Positions 17,694 through 26,602 of a stretch of 64,000 bases of DNA are shown here, piece by piece. Within the stretch, counting starts at the first letter, position 1, and every line of letters starts with the position of its first letter. The DNA lies in NCBI RefSeq assembly GCF_001187535.1, contig NZ_LFIO01001107.1:186001-250000 (forward strand), written 5' to 3'. The notes under the pieces are model-generated. The model ran no database searches. It was not told where the DNA came from and was given only the letters and a program-made list of their open reading frames with translations. This DNA is from Rhizobium ecuadorense. GTDB lineage: Bacteria; Pseudomonadota; Alphaproteobacteria; Rhizobiales; Rhizobiaceae. A program made the position numbers and the translations under genes.

Positions 17694-19670
17694 TCAGGCG
17701 CCCGCCTTCATGACGCTCATCAGCATGTCCGCCTGCGAGCGGCTCCGCATGGCGGCAAGACCTGCTGCGGCAATGGCATCGCGCTCGTCGGCATCTGCGA
17801 CCAGCTTGTAGCAGCGCTCGATCATGTCGTCATAAGGCTCGATTGCCAAGCCGCCGATGAAGGGCTGGAGGTCCGGATCGCGGATGTCGCCTTCCGTCAG
17901 CACGCAGACGCGATTGGCGAGCAGATAGGAAATGCGCACGATCTCGAAGACGCCGCTCGCATAATGATGGATGTTGATCACGATCTTGGAGCGCGCAATG
18001 GCCGCATCGCGTTCCGCACCATAGATGTTGAAGAGATGCGCGACCTTGAGCCCGCCGTCCTTCAGCGTCTTCAGAATATGGTGGCGGCGTTCGTTCATCG
18101 AGCCGTAGAAGAGCACGTCGATATCTTTGACGGCGGCGTGGCTTATCTGGCTGAGGCAGCGGCTATAGCCGATTTCGAGCACGCCGGCGTGATCGATGCC
18201 CTTGGCGGCGAGATTTTGCCGGTTGCGCGGGCTGTAGTCGAGAACCGGAAGTGACTTTAGGACCGAGGTGTAGCGCGAATTGATCCAACTGCTTTCTTCG
18301 GACACCTGCTCGAGATTGATGAGGATGCTGTCCTTCGGCAGATGGCTGACGATTTCGGCGGCGAGAAGATTGCCGCCATAGATGATCGGCGCACGGCCGG
18401 CGAAGGCGTTCATGTCGCGGACGATCGGCGCCGAGCCGCCGAGTTCCTCGAAGGCGCCTTGCAGGCCGAGCGCGACTTCGTCGAAGGCGTGGCTGTGATT
18501 GTAGTTTTCGGGCGTCACGATCCAGATGCAATGACGGTCCTTGTGTGCCTGCCATCCGCCGGCAAAGGGCTGCAACAGGTTGCGGAGCGACTGCTCGATC
18601 TTCGGCGCGGCCGGTATAGCGGGCCTTTCCGTCTGTAGCGGCTGCTGCGACACCGGAGCGGCGCCTGAAGGCTGCTGGGCATAGGCGCGCATCAATTCGC
18701 GGCCGCCGATAAATTGGCCGCGCGGCATCCAGCCGGGCGGATCATCGGCCCCCCAGATCAGATGCGGCTGCTTGATGAGCGGCTGGCGGCCTTGCTGCCA
18801 CGCGTTGAGGAGAGCATCTTCAGGACTCCGCAGAAAGGCTTCCTTGGCGGCGAAGAGGCCATGCAGCACCCGGCCGAGGCGGACGCCGAACTTCCATTCG
18901 AAATCGGCAAGGGTCGGCACGAAGGCAGCGACCTTCAATCCGGAGGCAATAGCCTGCTGGACATAAAGGCCGAGCAGACGCTCGATCACGAAGGGGCGCA
19001 TCTTCGCGTTGGCATCGCGTGAGTAGTGAGCCGTACCGGAGTATGCGTTGCCCGCCGCAGTGCCGGCGCGCGCCTGGTTTTCCAGCGATTCGAGAATGCG
19101 TTCGCAAAAGGCGAAATACCCGGACCAGAATTTCCGGTTGCCGCAGAAATAGTTGCAGAACAGGAAGGCAATCTTGTCCTGCGGCGGCGCGATCGGATAG
19201 CCGAGCTCCTGGAGATGCAGGAAGATCGGCTCCATGCCGGGATGACCGCCAAGCAGCGAATGTTCCCAGACGTTGCTGTAGATCGCCGCGTGGCCGATCA
19301 GCGGATTGTAAAGATAGGCGTCCGCACCTTCCGCCCTGGCCTTTTCCGCTTCCGTGACGAAGGACGGGAAGCTCGTCACCGACTTCATCTCGAATTTGCT
19401 CGAAAGCAGCCCCCAGAACACGTCGTCGCCGAGACCGATCGCCTCATGATGCTGATGCAGCGTGAGAAAGAGTTCGTATTCGCGGGTCGTCGCCTGCGTA
19501 TTGAACGAGATGTCCAACGGCATGGCCGCCGCGTCGAGCTGGCTGCGTTGCGAAGGATCGAGGTAAGGCTGATAGATAATGACGGATCCCGTGCCGGCCG
19601 CTTTCTCCGTGAGAAGCGCCAGATTGGGAAGACCGGCCGGCAAAGAGGAAATGGGCTGATTGATCGTCAA
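17694..19670 (-). CDS. two-domain putative glycosyltransferase
   Basis: The 658-residue protein heads the leftward rml operon. The C-terminal part (about 370-655) looks like a GT-B or CgeB-like transferase. WIVTPENYNHSHAFDEVALG starts it, DVLFYGSMNERRHHIL and KIVINIHHYASGVFEIVRIS form the usual nucleotide-sugar side, and VLTEGDIRDPDLQPFIGGL follows. A Gln/Pro/Ala-rich linker lies near residues 335-360. I do not recognise the N-terminal part (about 1-330); it has DAYLYNPLIGHAAIYSNVWE and FCNYFCGNRKFWSGYFAFCE and could be a second transferase-like domain. With the rml genes downstream, it probably builds a rhamnose-containing polysaccharide. The first ATG at 19670 is used. Confidence 0.72.
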   Translation of the reverse strand: MTINQPISSLPAGLPNLALLTEKAAGTGSVIIYQPYLDPSQRSQLDAAAMPLDISFNTQATTREYELFLTLHQHHEAIGLGDDVFWGLLSSKFEMKSVTSFPSFVTEAEKARAEGADAYLYNPLIGHAAIYSNVWEHSLLGGHPGMEPIFLHLQELGYPIAPPQDKIAFLFCNYFCGNRKFWSGYFAFCERILESLENQARAGTAAGNAYSGTAHYSRDANAKMRPFVIERLLGLYVQQAIASGLKVAAFVPTLADFEWKFGVRLGRVLHGLFAAKEAFLRSPEDALLNAWQQGRQPLIKQPHLIWGADDPPGWMPRGQFIGGRELMRAYAQQPSGAAPVSQQPLQTERPAIPAAPKIEQSLRNLLQPFAGGWQAHKDRHCIWIVTPENYNHSHAFDEVALGLQGAFEELGGSAPIVRDMNAFAGRAPIIYGGNLLAAEIVSHLPKDSILINLEQVSEESSWINSRYTSVLKSLPVLDYSPRNRQNLAAKGIDHAGVLEIGYSRCLSQISHAAVKDIDVLFYGSMNERRHHILKTLKDGGLKVAHLFNIYGAERDAAIARSKIVINIHHYASGVFEIVRISYLLANRVCVLTEGDIRDPDLQPFIGGLAIEPYDDMIERCYKLVADADERDAIAAAGLAAMRSRSQADMLMSVMKAGA

Positions 19671-19867
19671 GGCGTCGTCCTTCGCGCATGGCTACCGTTT
19701 TCGTGATTCACGAAACGGCATTCGGGCTGGTTCTGGTGTCGACTATTGGACGTGAAGCTTGCGCCACACTGTTGGGCAGGAATTTCGCTGGTCAGCCTGG
19801 GAACAGGTTAAGCCGTGATGTTCGCGCCAGGCCAATTGCGTGCTAGTGCCCAACTTTGGACGGCGTC

Positions 19868-20977
19868 ATGAAAAACGAAAAGATCTATGTAACGAAGCCC
19901 AGCCTGCCGCCGCTCGAAGAATTCATTCCTTCGCTGGAAGCTATCTGGAACAATCGCATCCTGACCAATGGCGGGCCTTTCCACGAGCAACTGGAGCAGG
20001 AGCTCTGCAGCCATCTCGGCGTGAAGCACATCAGCCTGTTTTCGAACGCCACCGTTGCGTTGCTGACGGCGCTTCAGGCGCTCCGCGTCACGGGCGAAGT
20101 CATCACCACGCCTTATTCCTTCGTGGCCACTTCGCATTCGCTTCTCTGGAACGGCTTAAAGCCCGTCTTCGTCGACGTCGATCCGGTGACGCTCAATCTC
20201 GATCCAGCGAAGATCGAGGCAGCGATCACGCAGCAGACGACGGCGATCATGCCGGTGCATTGCTACGGCCACCCTTGCGACGTCGATGCGATCCAGAAGA
20301 TCGCCGATCTCTACAATCTCAAGGTCATCTATGATGCCGCCCATGCCTTCGGCGTGGAAGACGAACGGGGAAGCATTCTCAATCACGGCGACCTTTCCAT
20401 CCTGAGCTTCCATGCGACGAAGGTTTTCAACACATTCGAAGGCGGGGCTATCATCTGCCCTGATGTCAAGACGAAGACCCGCATCGACCAGTTGAAGAAC
20501 TTCGGTTACGTCGATGAAGTGACCGTGGTGGCGCCAGGCACGAACGGCAAGATGAGCGAATTCAACGCTGCGCTCGGCCTGTTGCAGCTGAAATACATCA
20601 AGCTCGCACTCGAAAGGCGTGAGCTCATCGATGCTGCATACCGCGAGCGGCTCCGCGGCGTTGCGGGCATAGAATGTCTGGACCGTTCCGGCGAGACCGT
20701 CTCCAATTTCTCGTATTTCCCGATCCTCGTACGCCCTGGCTATCCCATTTCACGCGATGGGCTCTATGAATGGCTGAAGGAAAACAATATTCATCCGCGC
20801 CGCTATTTCTATCCGCTGATTTCAAACTTTTCGATGTACCGCAGCCTGCCTTCCGCGCACCCCTCGAATCTGCCGGTCGCAACCGAAGCCGCAGAGCAGG
20901 TGCTCTGCCTTCCCATCTATCCGGACATGGAGATGGAGATCGTCGACAAGGTCTGCGCGCTCATTGCGTCGGCTTAA
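19868..20977 (+). CDS. DegT/DnrJ/EryC1/StrS-family sugar aminotransferase
   Basis: The 369-residue PLP enzyme transfers an amino group to a keto-sugar nucleotide. The PLP lysine is K185 (LSFHATKVFNTFEGGAI), and D156 in VIYDAAHAFG contacts the PLP ring nitrogen. The N-terminus YVTKPSLPPLEEF and NGGPFHEQLEQEL resembles VioA/FdtB-type enzymes that act on dTDP-4-keto-6-deoxy sugars, which RmlB supplies here; the exact position aminated is not certain. The ATG at 19868 is preferred; a TTG at 19856 would add four residues. It is divergent from the glycosyltransferase-rml operon, with 197 bp between starts, and ends in hairpins. Confidence 0.88.
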   Translation: MKNEKIYVTKPSLPPLEEFIPSLEAIWNNRILTNGGPFHEQLEQELCSHLGVKHISLFSNATVALLTALQALRVTGEVITTPYSFVATSHSLLWNGLKPVFVDVDPVTLNLDPAKIEAAITQQTTAIMPVHCYGHPCDVDAIQKIADLYNLKVIYDAAHAFGVEDERGSILNHGDLSILSFHATKVFNTFEGGAIICPDVKTKTRIDQLKNFGYVDEVTVVAPGTNGKMSEFNAALGLLQLKYIKLALERRELIDAAYRERLRGVAGIECLDRSGETVSNFSYFPILVRPGYPISRDGLYEWLKENNIHPRRYFYPLISNFSMYRSLPSAHPSNLPVATEAAEQVLCLPIYPDMEMEIVDKVCALIASA

Positions 20978-20996
20978 AAACAGTATTCGGACTGTC

Positions 20997-21035
20997 ATCT
21001 CGCACTGCAGATCGAAAGTATCTGCGGTGCGAGAT
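20997..21035 (+). terminator. long hairpin after the aminotransferase gene
   Basis: A 16-bp stem with one G-T pair (atctcgcactgcagat / atctgcggtgcgagat) and a 7-nt loop starts 20 bp past the stop. No T-run follows, so it may stabilise the 3' end or act with the second hairpin at 21154-21186. Confidence 0.55.
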
Positions 21036-21153
21036 CGCGCTCCGATAGGCTAGGCCGCCATTTGTCAGCAGACTTGAAGGGTGAGCTCTGGTGGCGGGTG
21101 ACCAGACAAGAAATCGCCAACGGGCGCATTGCCGGCCGCTGCTCATACGAAAA

Positions 21154-21186
21154 GCGGCGTGACCATCGATCACGCCGCCTTCTTTT
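21154..21186. terminator. bidirectional terminator between convergent genes
   Basis: A 9-bp GC-rich stem (gcggcgtga / tcacgccgc) with a 7-nt loop is flanked by A-rich sequence on the left and cttctttt on the right. It lies just past the end of the leftward oxidoreductase gene and can serve both strands. Confidence 0.75.
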
Positions 21187-21202
21187 ATCCCTCAGAAGCC
21201 GA

Positions 21203-22417
21203 TTAAAGCGCCAGTTGCGGAGCTTGGATTTCGATTCGCTCCGTCACCGGGCGCCGTGCGCCTTGCGGCTCAATCTCGACCCAACGGTTCTCAAGCCGCG
21301 AGCGTTCGATCGCTTCCAGCAGCCTTAGTCCTTCCTCCGCCTCCGCGAGCCCAAGTACGTAGGGATGGGGCAGGCTTGCGGTATTGTGCTTACGTTGCAG
21401 CAGGGCGTCAGCAAGGTCGGCATAATAATTCGCGAAGGCTTCGATGAAGCCCGAGGGGTGGCCCGCCTTGAACCGCTCGTAGCGGGTATCGTTAGCGATC
21501 ATGATATCCGGGCTGGCGCGATCGAGGATCTGCTTGCGGCCGTTGCAGTCGTAGAAATAGGCAACCTCGGGGGTCTCTTGAAGCCATTCGATCGACGCCT
21601 TGGAGCCATAGAGCCGCACACGCAGGCCATTGCGTTGCCCAAGCGCGGTCTTACCGTACCACATGCTGCAATGCAGGCCGCCGGCGCAGCGCACTAGGGC
21701 CTGCACATTGTCCAGCACCTGAGGAAAGTTACCGAAACTCTGGCTCGTTGCGCAGACTTCTTTCGGCTCGCGCTGAGTGAGGAAATGCAGCAGCGAGTGC
21801 ACATGAACGCCAAGATCGAGCGAAACCGTCGGTACGGCGCCGTCGCGCAGGCGCCAATCCTGCGGCGTCATCGGCGTCCCGTCACGGCGGAAACGGAGGA
21901 AGCTCTCCTGCGGCATCTCAACATGAATCTGCTGCAATTCACCGAAAACACCTTGCTCGACCATGCTGCGGATTTCGCGGAGCATGGGGTATCCCGTATA
22001 GTTGTAGGTTACGGCCAGAAAGGCTCCGTTATTGCGCGCATTGTCGATCTTGCGCGTCTCGGCGCTCGAACCGGCAAGTGCCTTTTCCGAGATCACCGAA
22101 ATACCTGCCTCGAGTGCGGCGACAACCTGCTTGGTATGCTGCTGCGTCGGCGTAAGCACGACGAGAGCATCGATGTTGCCGGCCTCTTTCGAGAGCAAGG
22201 TATCGAAGTCGGCATGGCAGCGCTCCGGCAAAATGCGGTACTGCCTCGCCGTTTCGCGATTGATGTCGTCATGGCGGCTGAAGCAGCCGGCGACAAGATC
22301 GAATTTCTGATCGAGCTCGATTGCATCGCGATGAGCGCGACCCACAGCGGAATTGACGGCACCGCCTAGAAAGGCGAGGTGCAGCTTCTCCGGTACTCCA
22401 TGGCTTGAGCGGGTCAT
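21203..22417 (-). CDS. Gfo/Idh/MocA-family oxidoreductase
   Basis: The 404-residue protein has an N-terminal NAD(P)-binding Rossmann domain. LHLAFLGGAVNSAVGRAHRD replaces the usual GxGxxG, VVLTPTQQHTKQVVAALEAG follows, and SEKALAGSS corresponds to the family's EKP motif. The C-terminal alpha/beta domain includes DLGVHVHSLLHFLT, the usual D-x-G-x-H site. Members oxidise, reduce or epimerise sugars and sugar nucleotides. Its ATG overlaps the stop of the upstream ATP-grasp gene by 4 bp, so the two proteins are made together. The GxGxxG motif is atypical, but the rest of the fold is intact. Confidence 0.85.
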   Translation of the reverse strand: MTRSSHGVPEKLHLAFLGGAVNSAVGRAHRDAIELDQKFDLVAGCFSRHDDINRETARQYRILPERCHADFDTLLSKEAGNIDALVVLTPTQQHTKQVVAALEAGISVISEKALAGSSAETRKIDNARNNGAFLAVTYNYTGYPMLREIRSMVEQGVFGELQQIHVEMPQESFLRFRRDGTPMTPQDWRLRDGAVPTVSLDLGVHVHSLLHFLTQREPKEVCATSQSFGNFPQVLDNVQALVRCAGGLHCSMWYGKTALGQRNGLRVRLYGSKASIEWLQETPEVAYFYDCNGRKQILDRASPDIMIANDTRYERFKAGHPSGFIEAFANYYADLADALLQRKHNTASLPHPYVLGLAEAEEGLRLLEAIERSRLENRWVEIEPQGARRPVTERIEIQAPQLAL

Positions 22418-23607
22418 GCGAGATCTCCTTGCATCGTTTGGAGCGAAATGAACGTTTTGAAATCCGGCGCCACCTTCAGCATCTCGTCTCGGGTCTCGAA
22501 ACGGGCGTAAAGGATAGCAAGCTTGTCGAGCGGTGCCGAATTCATCGGCTTGCCGGTGGTCTTGAGCTGCGCGATGCGTACATCGGATGATGGAATGGAA
22601 TGCGAGAACGAAAACGGCGTCGAGGGCGTTTCAGAGGTGATGGTGTGGCGCCCGAAGAACAGCGGTGGATTGAAACGCGGTCTGACGGAAAACTCCTCAC
22701 CCAGCAGCAGCGTTATGACGAGGTCAGCATAATCAATGCCGAGAGACTGATCGACAAGCGAGCCGTAAAGATCGCCCGGACAGCGCCGCATGCATTCGAC
22801 GATCCAGACATCGTCGTCATTCGACAGGAACTGCGTGTGAATCAGGCCGTCCTGCAGTCCGAGCAGCTTGACGACGCGCGCCATAATGGCCCGCGTCTTC
22901 GAGCGGAGGGTATCGGAAAGGCGCGAGGGATGGTTCGATGAATCGACCTGGTATGGATAGACTGTGCAATATTCGTCAACGAAGACATCGAAGACGATCT
23001 CCTGGTTCTTGATGAAGGCGGAATGGCTGTGCAGGCTGCCTTCGATAAATTCTTCGATAACGATCTCCGCCGTGCGCGAGTTGCGCCGGGCATCGGCGAT
23101 AGCGTCGGCAAGTTCTTCTCGGTCGAAAACTTTCGTGACACCACGGCCGCTGAAACTGTCGCTTGGCTTCACCAGCAACGGATAGCGCAGCGCGCCAGTC
23201 TCCATCAGCGAGCCGCCATGCAGGCGAACCGAACGCGGCGCGGGGATATCGTACTGCTCGGTAAAGCTACGGAACGCCTGCTTCGTGTGAATGATCGTCG
23301 CGGTTTCCATCGAATCGAAGCGTGGAAATCCGAGTTTTTTTGCAACGAAGGTGGTCGACATATAGGCAACGTCATTGCCCGTCGGCACGATGAAATCGAA
23401 ATCGCCGTTCTCGACGAGGACAAGCAGCGCGTTCGGATCGCTGTAGTCGATGGCGTGCGACTGATCCGCATGCGCGTGGCAGGGCTCATCCGGCCGGTTT
23501 CCGCAAACGGAAATATGCAGGCCGCGCCTTTTCAAAGCGAATAGAAGAGGTACTGCGCTGAAGTTACTGCCGACAAGCAATGCTCTCTTGGTCATTCTCA
23601 AATCCAT
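22414..23607 (-). CDS. ATP-grasp carboxylate-amine ligase-like protein
   Basis: The 397-residue protein has a pre-ATP-grasp domain (RALLVGSNFSAVPLLFALKR), then the ATP-grasp fold: YPLLVKPSDSFSGRGVTKVF binds the triphosphate, IVIEEFIEGSLHSHSAFI contacts the base, and VWIVECMRRCPGDLYG holds a metal-binding E/R set. Such enzymes activate a carboxylate as acyl-phosphate and join it to an amine or thiol. Next to sugar genes it may attach an amino acid or organic acid to an amino sugar; this is inference. The ATG at 23607 has GAGGGG upstream and is favoured over 23595 and over upstream in-frame codons. It overlaps the oxidoreductase gene by 4 bp. Confidence 0.85.
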   Translation of the reverse strand: MDLRMTKRALLVGSNFSAVPLLFALKRRGLHISVCGNRPDEPCHAHADQSHAIDYSDPNALLVLVENGDFDFIVPTGNDVAYMSTTFVAKKLGFPRFDSMETATIIHTKQAFRSFTEQYDIPAPRSVRLHGGSLMETGALRYPLLVKPSDSFSGRGVTKVFDREELADAIADARRNSRTAEIVIEEFIEGSLHSHSAFIKNQEIVFDVFVDEYCTVYPYQVDSSNHPSRLSDTLRSKTRAIMARVVKLLGLQDGLIHTQFLSNDDDVWIVECMRRCPGDLYGSLVDQSLGIDYADLVITLLLGEEFSVRPRFNPPLFFGRHTITSETPSTPFSFSHSIPSSDVRIAQLKTTGKPMNSAPLDKLAILYARFETRDEMLKVAPDFKTFISLQTMQGDLA

Positions 23608-23703
23608 TCCACGCCCCTCTGGATGGGTCAGATGCGCTGCACGTTGACCTGTTGGAACGGCACAGACCGAAACAGGGTGTGCCGTTCCACTTCGTCCGGT
23701 TTC

Positions 23704-23766
23704 GCGAAAGACTGAAACGGACGCGATGGCGAGAGTCATAGGATGCGGGCGTTGCCTGAGGCTTGC
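23704..23766 (-). promoter_or_regulatory. shared upstream element, copy A (before the ATP-grasp gene)
   Basis: About 63 bp upstream of the leftward ATP-grasp gene closely resembles 27537-27598, upstream of the leftward glycosyltransferase gene. Shared landmarks on the + strand are gaaagactgaaacggac versus gaaggaccgaagcagac, then catag, gcggacgtt-like sequence, and gaggcttgc, at spacing that differs by one base. Position and conservation suggest a common promoter or operator. Confidence 0.5.
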
Positions 23767-23931
23767 CGTCTGGGCGGCGTCTGTGTTCATCCCGGCGTCG
23801 CTGCCTTGTTTGTGGGAAGCAGACGGGCCGCCTTGTTAAGCCGAGTACCATCTCATACGCTTTCAGCTATGATTCCAACGTCCGAATCGGACAAAGATGC
23901 AGACTGCAGCTGCGAAAAGAGACGCCGAGCA

Positions 23932-24765
23932 ATGAATGAAAAACTGCCTGATCTGATTGAAGGCGAGCGTATCTTCTTCCAAAAGGTGTTCGAACGGCAG
24001 TCCCGCGCGACAATGGAGATGCGAGAGCAATGGCGCTCGGAAACGATTCTTCAGCGAAGAAGACGCGTGTCGTCGGAGATCTACGACCTGCTTGGCGGGG
24101 TGGTGAAATACGGTCCGTTCAAGGGGCTTTCGCTTGCGAAGAACAACTGGTGGGGCGGCGGCGACTTCGGGTCGATGCTCTTGGGCCTCTATGAGAATGA
24201 AGTATTGGATTTCCTGTTCTCCGAAAGATTGGATGGCTTTGAGAGCTTCGTCGACGTCGGCGCGGCCGATGGATACTATGCGATCGGCATGCTTCGGTCG
24301 GGTCGGGTGAAAAACGCCGTCTGTTTCGAGCTAAGCGAGGAAGGGCAGCGCACCATTGCATCGAATGCCGAGTCGAATTCCGTGTCGGACAGGATCGAAA
24401 TATTCGGCGCCGCAGACAGGCTGTTTTATGAAAAGCTCAGCCACCTTGATCTGGCGAAAACAGTCGTTCTCGTTGACGCCGAGGGTGCGGAATTCGAAAT
24501 CTTCGACGACGACTCCTTGGCGGCCCTGAAACAGGCGACGATCGTCATCGAGATCCACAATTGGGTTGAGGATTTCTGGGACAAATACACCCGTTTCCTC
24601 ACCTCGGCCGCAGCGTTGTTCAATGTCGAATTCATTGCTCCCGCAGTCAGGGACCTGACGCAGTTTCCGGAATTGAACGATTTCACTGACGACAACCGCT
24701 ACCTTATTTGCTCCGAGGGGCGGCCAAACGTTATGCGCTTCATGATCTTGACGTCCAAGGGCTGA
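23932..24765 (+). CDS. FkbM-like SAM-dependent methyltransferase
   Basis: The 277-residue product has a class I methyltransferase core in its middle. FVDVGAADGYYAIGMLRSGR is motif I, with VCFELSEEGQRTIASNA (acidic ribose-binding residue), then VVLVDAEGAEFEIFDDDSL, which resembles the DxEG segment of FkbM proteins, and IVIEIHNWVEDFW. FkbM-type enzymes O-methylate sugars or polyketides, so this may methylate a sugar in the polysaccharide. The N-terminal 75 residues are helical and charged. The ATG at 23932 is preferred; ATGs at 23869 and 23743 are in frame but lack ribosome-binding sites. It is divergent from the ATP-grasp gene. Confidence 0.78.
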   Translation: MNEKLPDLIEGERIFFQKVFERQSRATMEMREQWRSETILQRRRRVSSEIYDLLGGVVKYGPFKGLSLAKNNWWGGGDFGSMLLGLYENEVLDFLFSERLDGFESFVDVGAADGYYAIGMLRSGRVKNAVCFELSEEGQRTIASNAESNSVSDRIEIFGAADRLFYEKLSHLDLAKTVVLVDAEGAEFEIFDDDSLAALKQATIVIEIHNWVEDFWDKYTRFLTSAAALFNVEFIAPAVRDLTQFPELNDFTDDNRYLICSEGRPNVMRFMILTSKG

Positions 24766-24772
24766 TTGCGCC

Positions 24773-24807
24773 GACAGACTGGAGCGCAGAAAACCCTCCA
24801 GTCTGTC
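24773..24807. terminator. bidirectional terminator between methyltransferase and desaturase genes
   Basis: A perfect 12-bp stem (gacagactggag / ctccagtctgtc) around an 11-nt loop fills the 44-bp gap between the convergent stops at 24765 and 24810. Confidence 0.75.
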
Positions 24808-24809
24808 AT

Positions 24810-25796
24810 TCAGGGCACGGCATTGCCTTCCAATCTTGCCGATACTCCGACCGAACTCCAGAAGTCCCGGGTGAAGAGATAGCCGAATTCCTTTTCCTCG
24901 CGCTCCATTTTGAGCGTGGCATTCAGGATATCATGCAGCTTCGGCAAATTGTAATAGGGAACCGACGGCAGCAGGTGGTGCTCGGCGTGGTAATTCATGT
25001 TGGCATAGAAGAATGCGACCGGTGCCGGCAGGTTGACCGTTCTTGAAAAAAGAAGCGCGCTTTCGTCCTTGTGGTCTTCAAGACCGACGTGTTGCGCAAG
25101 CGCCAGGATACGATTCGGCAGCGATCCGACGAACGGCGTGACAAAAAACATGAGAGCGAGCGCAGGCGACCGCGTCACCAGGAAAAACAGCCCCAGGCAG
25201 ATGGCGTTGAGCGCAAGCATAGAGATCGCATCGGATTGCGCCGCGCGCCGTTCGGGAGGCATCAGTTTCAGTCGGATGCCCTTGCCGAAATAAGCTTCGT
25301 AGCCGAAGGCATTGCAGAGCGCATAGAGAATCCGCCTGCAAAGGCTTTGATAATCAAGCAGGACGAGACGCGCTGCACCCAGTAAGTCGAGCGGAAAATC
25401 GCGATATATTTCGCTGTCATCCTCATGAAAAGTGGAAGCGTGGTGGAACTGATGGCTTTTTTCGAAATAGCTCGGATTGTTCCAGGTCACATAGGAAAAC
25501 AGCTTGAAGAGCAGCGTGTTCAGCCATTTCCTGCTGAAGACCTTCTTGTGAAACAGCTCATGGCCGATGCCGGCATAGCCGGCGAACTGCCATAGGACGG
25601 CGTTAAGATAAAAGGCTGCGACAGCAAGCGCGGGATAGCTGCCTTCCCATGCGCGGACCATCGCCAAAAGCAGGCCGGCATGGATGCCGATCCTGAGCGC
25701 GAGGTGGGAATAAGCGATCCAGTCGTTCGATGCCGTTAGTTCCCGGAACTCGTCCTTCGTCAACAGGCTGCCGATTTTGATCTCGCTAGCACCCAT
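24810..25796 (-). CDS. membrane fatty-acid desaturase/hydroxylase-like protein
   Basis: The 328-residue integral membrane di-iron enzyme has the three histidine boxes of the family: GHELFH (about residue 79), HQFHHA (about 115) and NYHAEHHLLP (about 270). Hydrophobic spans lie between them (ISMLALNAICLGLFFLVTRS and LALMFFVTPFVG). It should introduce a double bond or hydroxyl into an acyl chain or similar lipid. Such a gene is unusual inside a polysaccharide cluster. Its ATG is 2 bp after the stop of the methyltransferase gene, so the two are coupled. Substrate unknown: a lipid A chain, membrane lipid or acyl-sugar are all possible. Confidence 0.87.
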   Translation of the reverse strand: MGASEIKIGSLLTKDEFRELTASNDWIAYSHLALRIGIHAGLLLAMVRAWEGSYPALAVAAFYLNAVLWQFAGYAGIGHELFHKKVFSRKWLNTLLFKLFSYVTWNNPSYFEKSHQFHHASTFHEDDSEIYRDFPLDLLGAARLVLLDYQSLCRRILYALCNAFGYEAYFGKGIRLKLMPPERRAAQSDAISMLALNAICLGLFFLVTRSPALALMFFVTPFVGSLPNRILALAQHVGLEDHKDESALLFSRTVNLPAPVAFFYANMNYHAEHHLLPSVPYYNLPKLHDILNATLKMEREEKEFGYLFTRDFWSSVGVSARLEGNAVP

Positions 25797-25798
25797 GA

Positions 25799-26560
25799 TC
25801 AGAGCTCTATGTTGACCAACGCAAAGGCCACAAGGCTGTTTGCGACATGGAAGACCACCTGCGATTTCGAGAACTCCGCCAAATACTCGGTGACGTCCCC
25901 GTGGATCTTAGAATTGTAGTCATGCCAGACGATGACGCCACGTTTGACGATGCCGAATGCGTTTTCCGTATCCGCCCGGACGATCTGGTGCTCATGCCCG
26001 CCATCAATGAAGATCATCTCGGCCGACTGGAAGGCCTCCTTGAAATTGATCGTCGTCGAGTCTTCCTTGACTAGCGTCAGGCGCTTCCTTTGCGCCTCCG
26101 TGATCGACGCGAGATAGGCTTCTCCGTCGATTTCCTGGCGCTTGCGGAGATAATCGTCATTCTGCTCGGCGGACGACAAGGCGCTGCGCTCGTCGGTCTC
26201 TGCCAGATGCGCCGTGAGGCCCCTCGGCAGGTCGATGGAGACCACGTTGCAGTCTTCCGGCGTGTTTTCGATGAAAAGGCGTGTGGTGAAACCCTTGTAG
26301 GTGCCGATCTCGATGATCTTGTGGGGCGTCACGATCTTGGCGAGCAGCACCAAGACAACCTGGTCGACAAGCGTGATGCTGCCGATTTCAATCGGCGGCA
26401 GGCTGGCGGTATATTCTTTCGCGATCTGTAATTCGTCGGCGAGTTCCAAAAGCGCGCGCAATTTCAGTTCGTAAATTCCCGATTTCGCGGCAAGCGCGAA
26501 GCGTAATGCCTCGGCACTTTCAATGAGCTTCTGCATCCCTGATCCCGTGATTCCGTCCAT
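25799..26560 (-). CDS. class I methyltransferase (CmcI / Methyltransf_24-like)
   Basis: The 253-residue protein contains a SAM-binding Rossmann core. KIIEIGTYKGFTTRLFIENT is motif I, CNVVSIDLPRG follows, and EMIFIDGGHEHQIVRADTEN with GVIVWHDYNS is the later acidic/His segment. This IDGGH...WHDY layout is typical of CmcI-like and Methyltransf_24 enzymes that methylate sugars or antibiotic precursors. The ATG at 26560 has AAGGA upstream; an ATG nine codons inside is possible. It sits between the GT2 gene (42 bp upstream) and the desaturase gene (2 bp downstream) in one leftward operon. Confidence 0.82.
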   Translation of the reverse strand: MDGITGSGMQKLIESAEALRFALAAKSGIYELKLRALLELADELQIAKEYTASLPPIEIGSITLVDQVVLVLLAKIVTPHKIIEIGTYKGFTTRLFIENTPEDCNVVSIDLPRGLTAHLAETDERSALSSAEQNDDYLRKRQEIDGEAYLASITEAQRKRLTLVKEDSTTINFKEAFQSAEMIFIDGGHEHQIVRADTENAFGIVKRGVIVWHDYNSKIHGDVTEYLAEFSKSQVVFHVANSLVAFALVNIEL

Positions 26561-26602
26561 TGCGATTTAATCCTTTGCGATTTCTATTGCGCCTGCTGGG
26601 AA

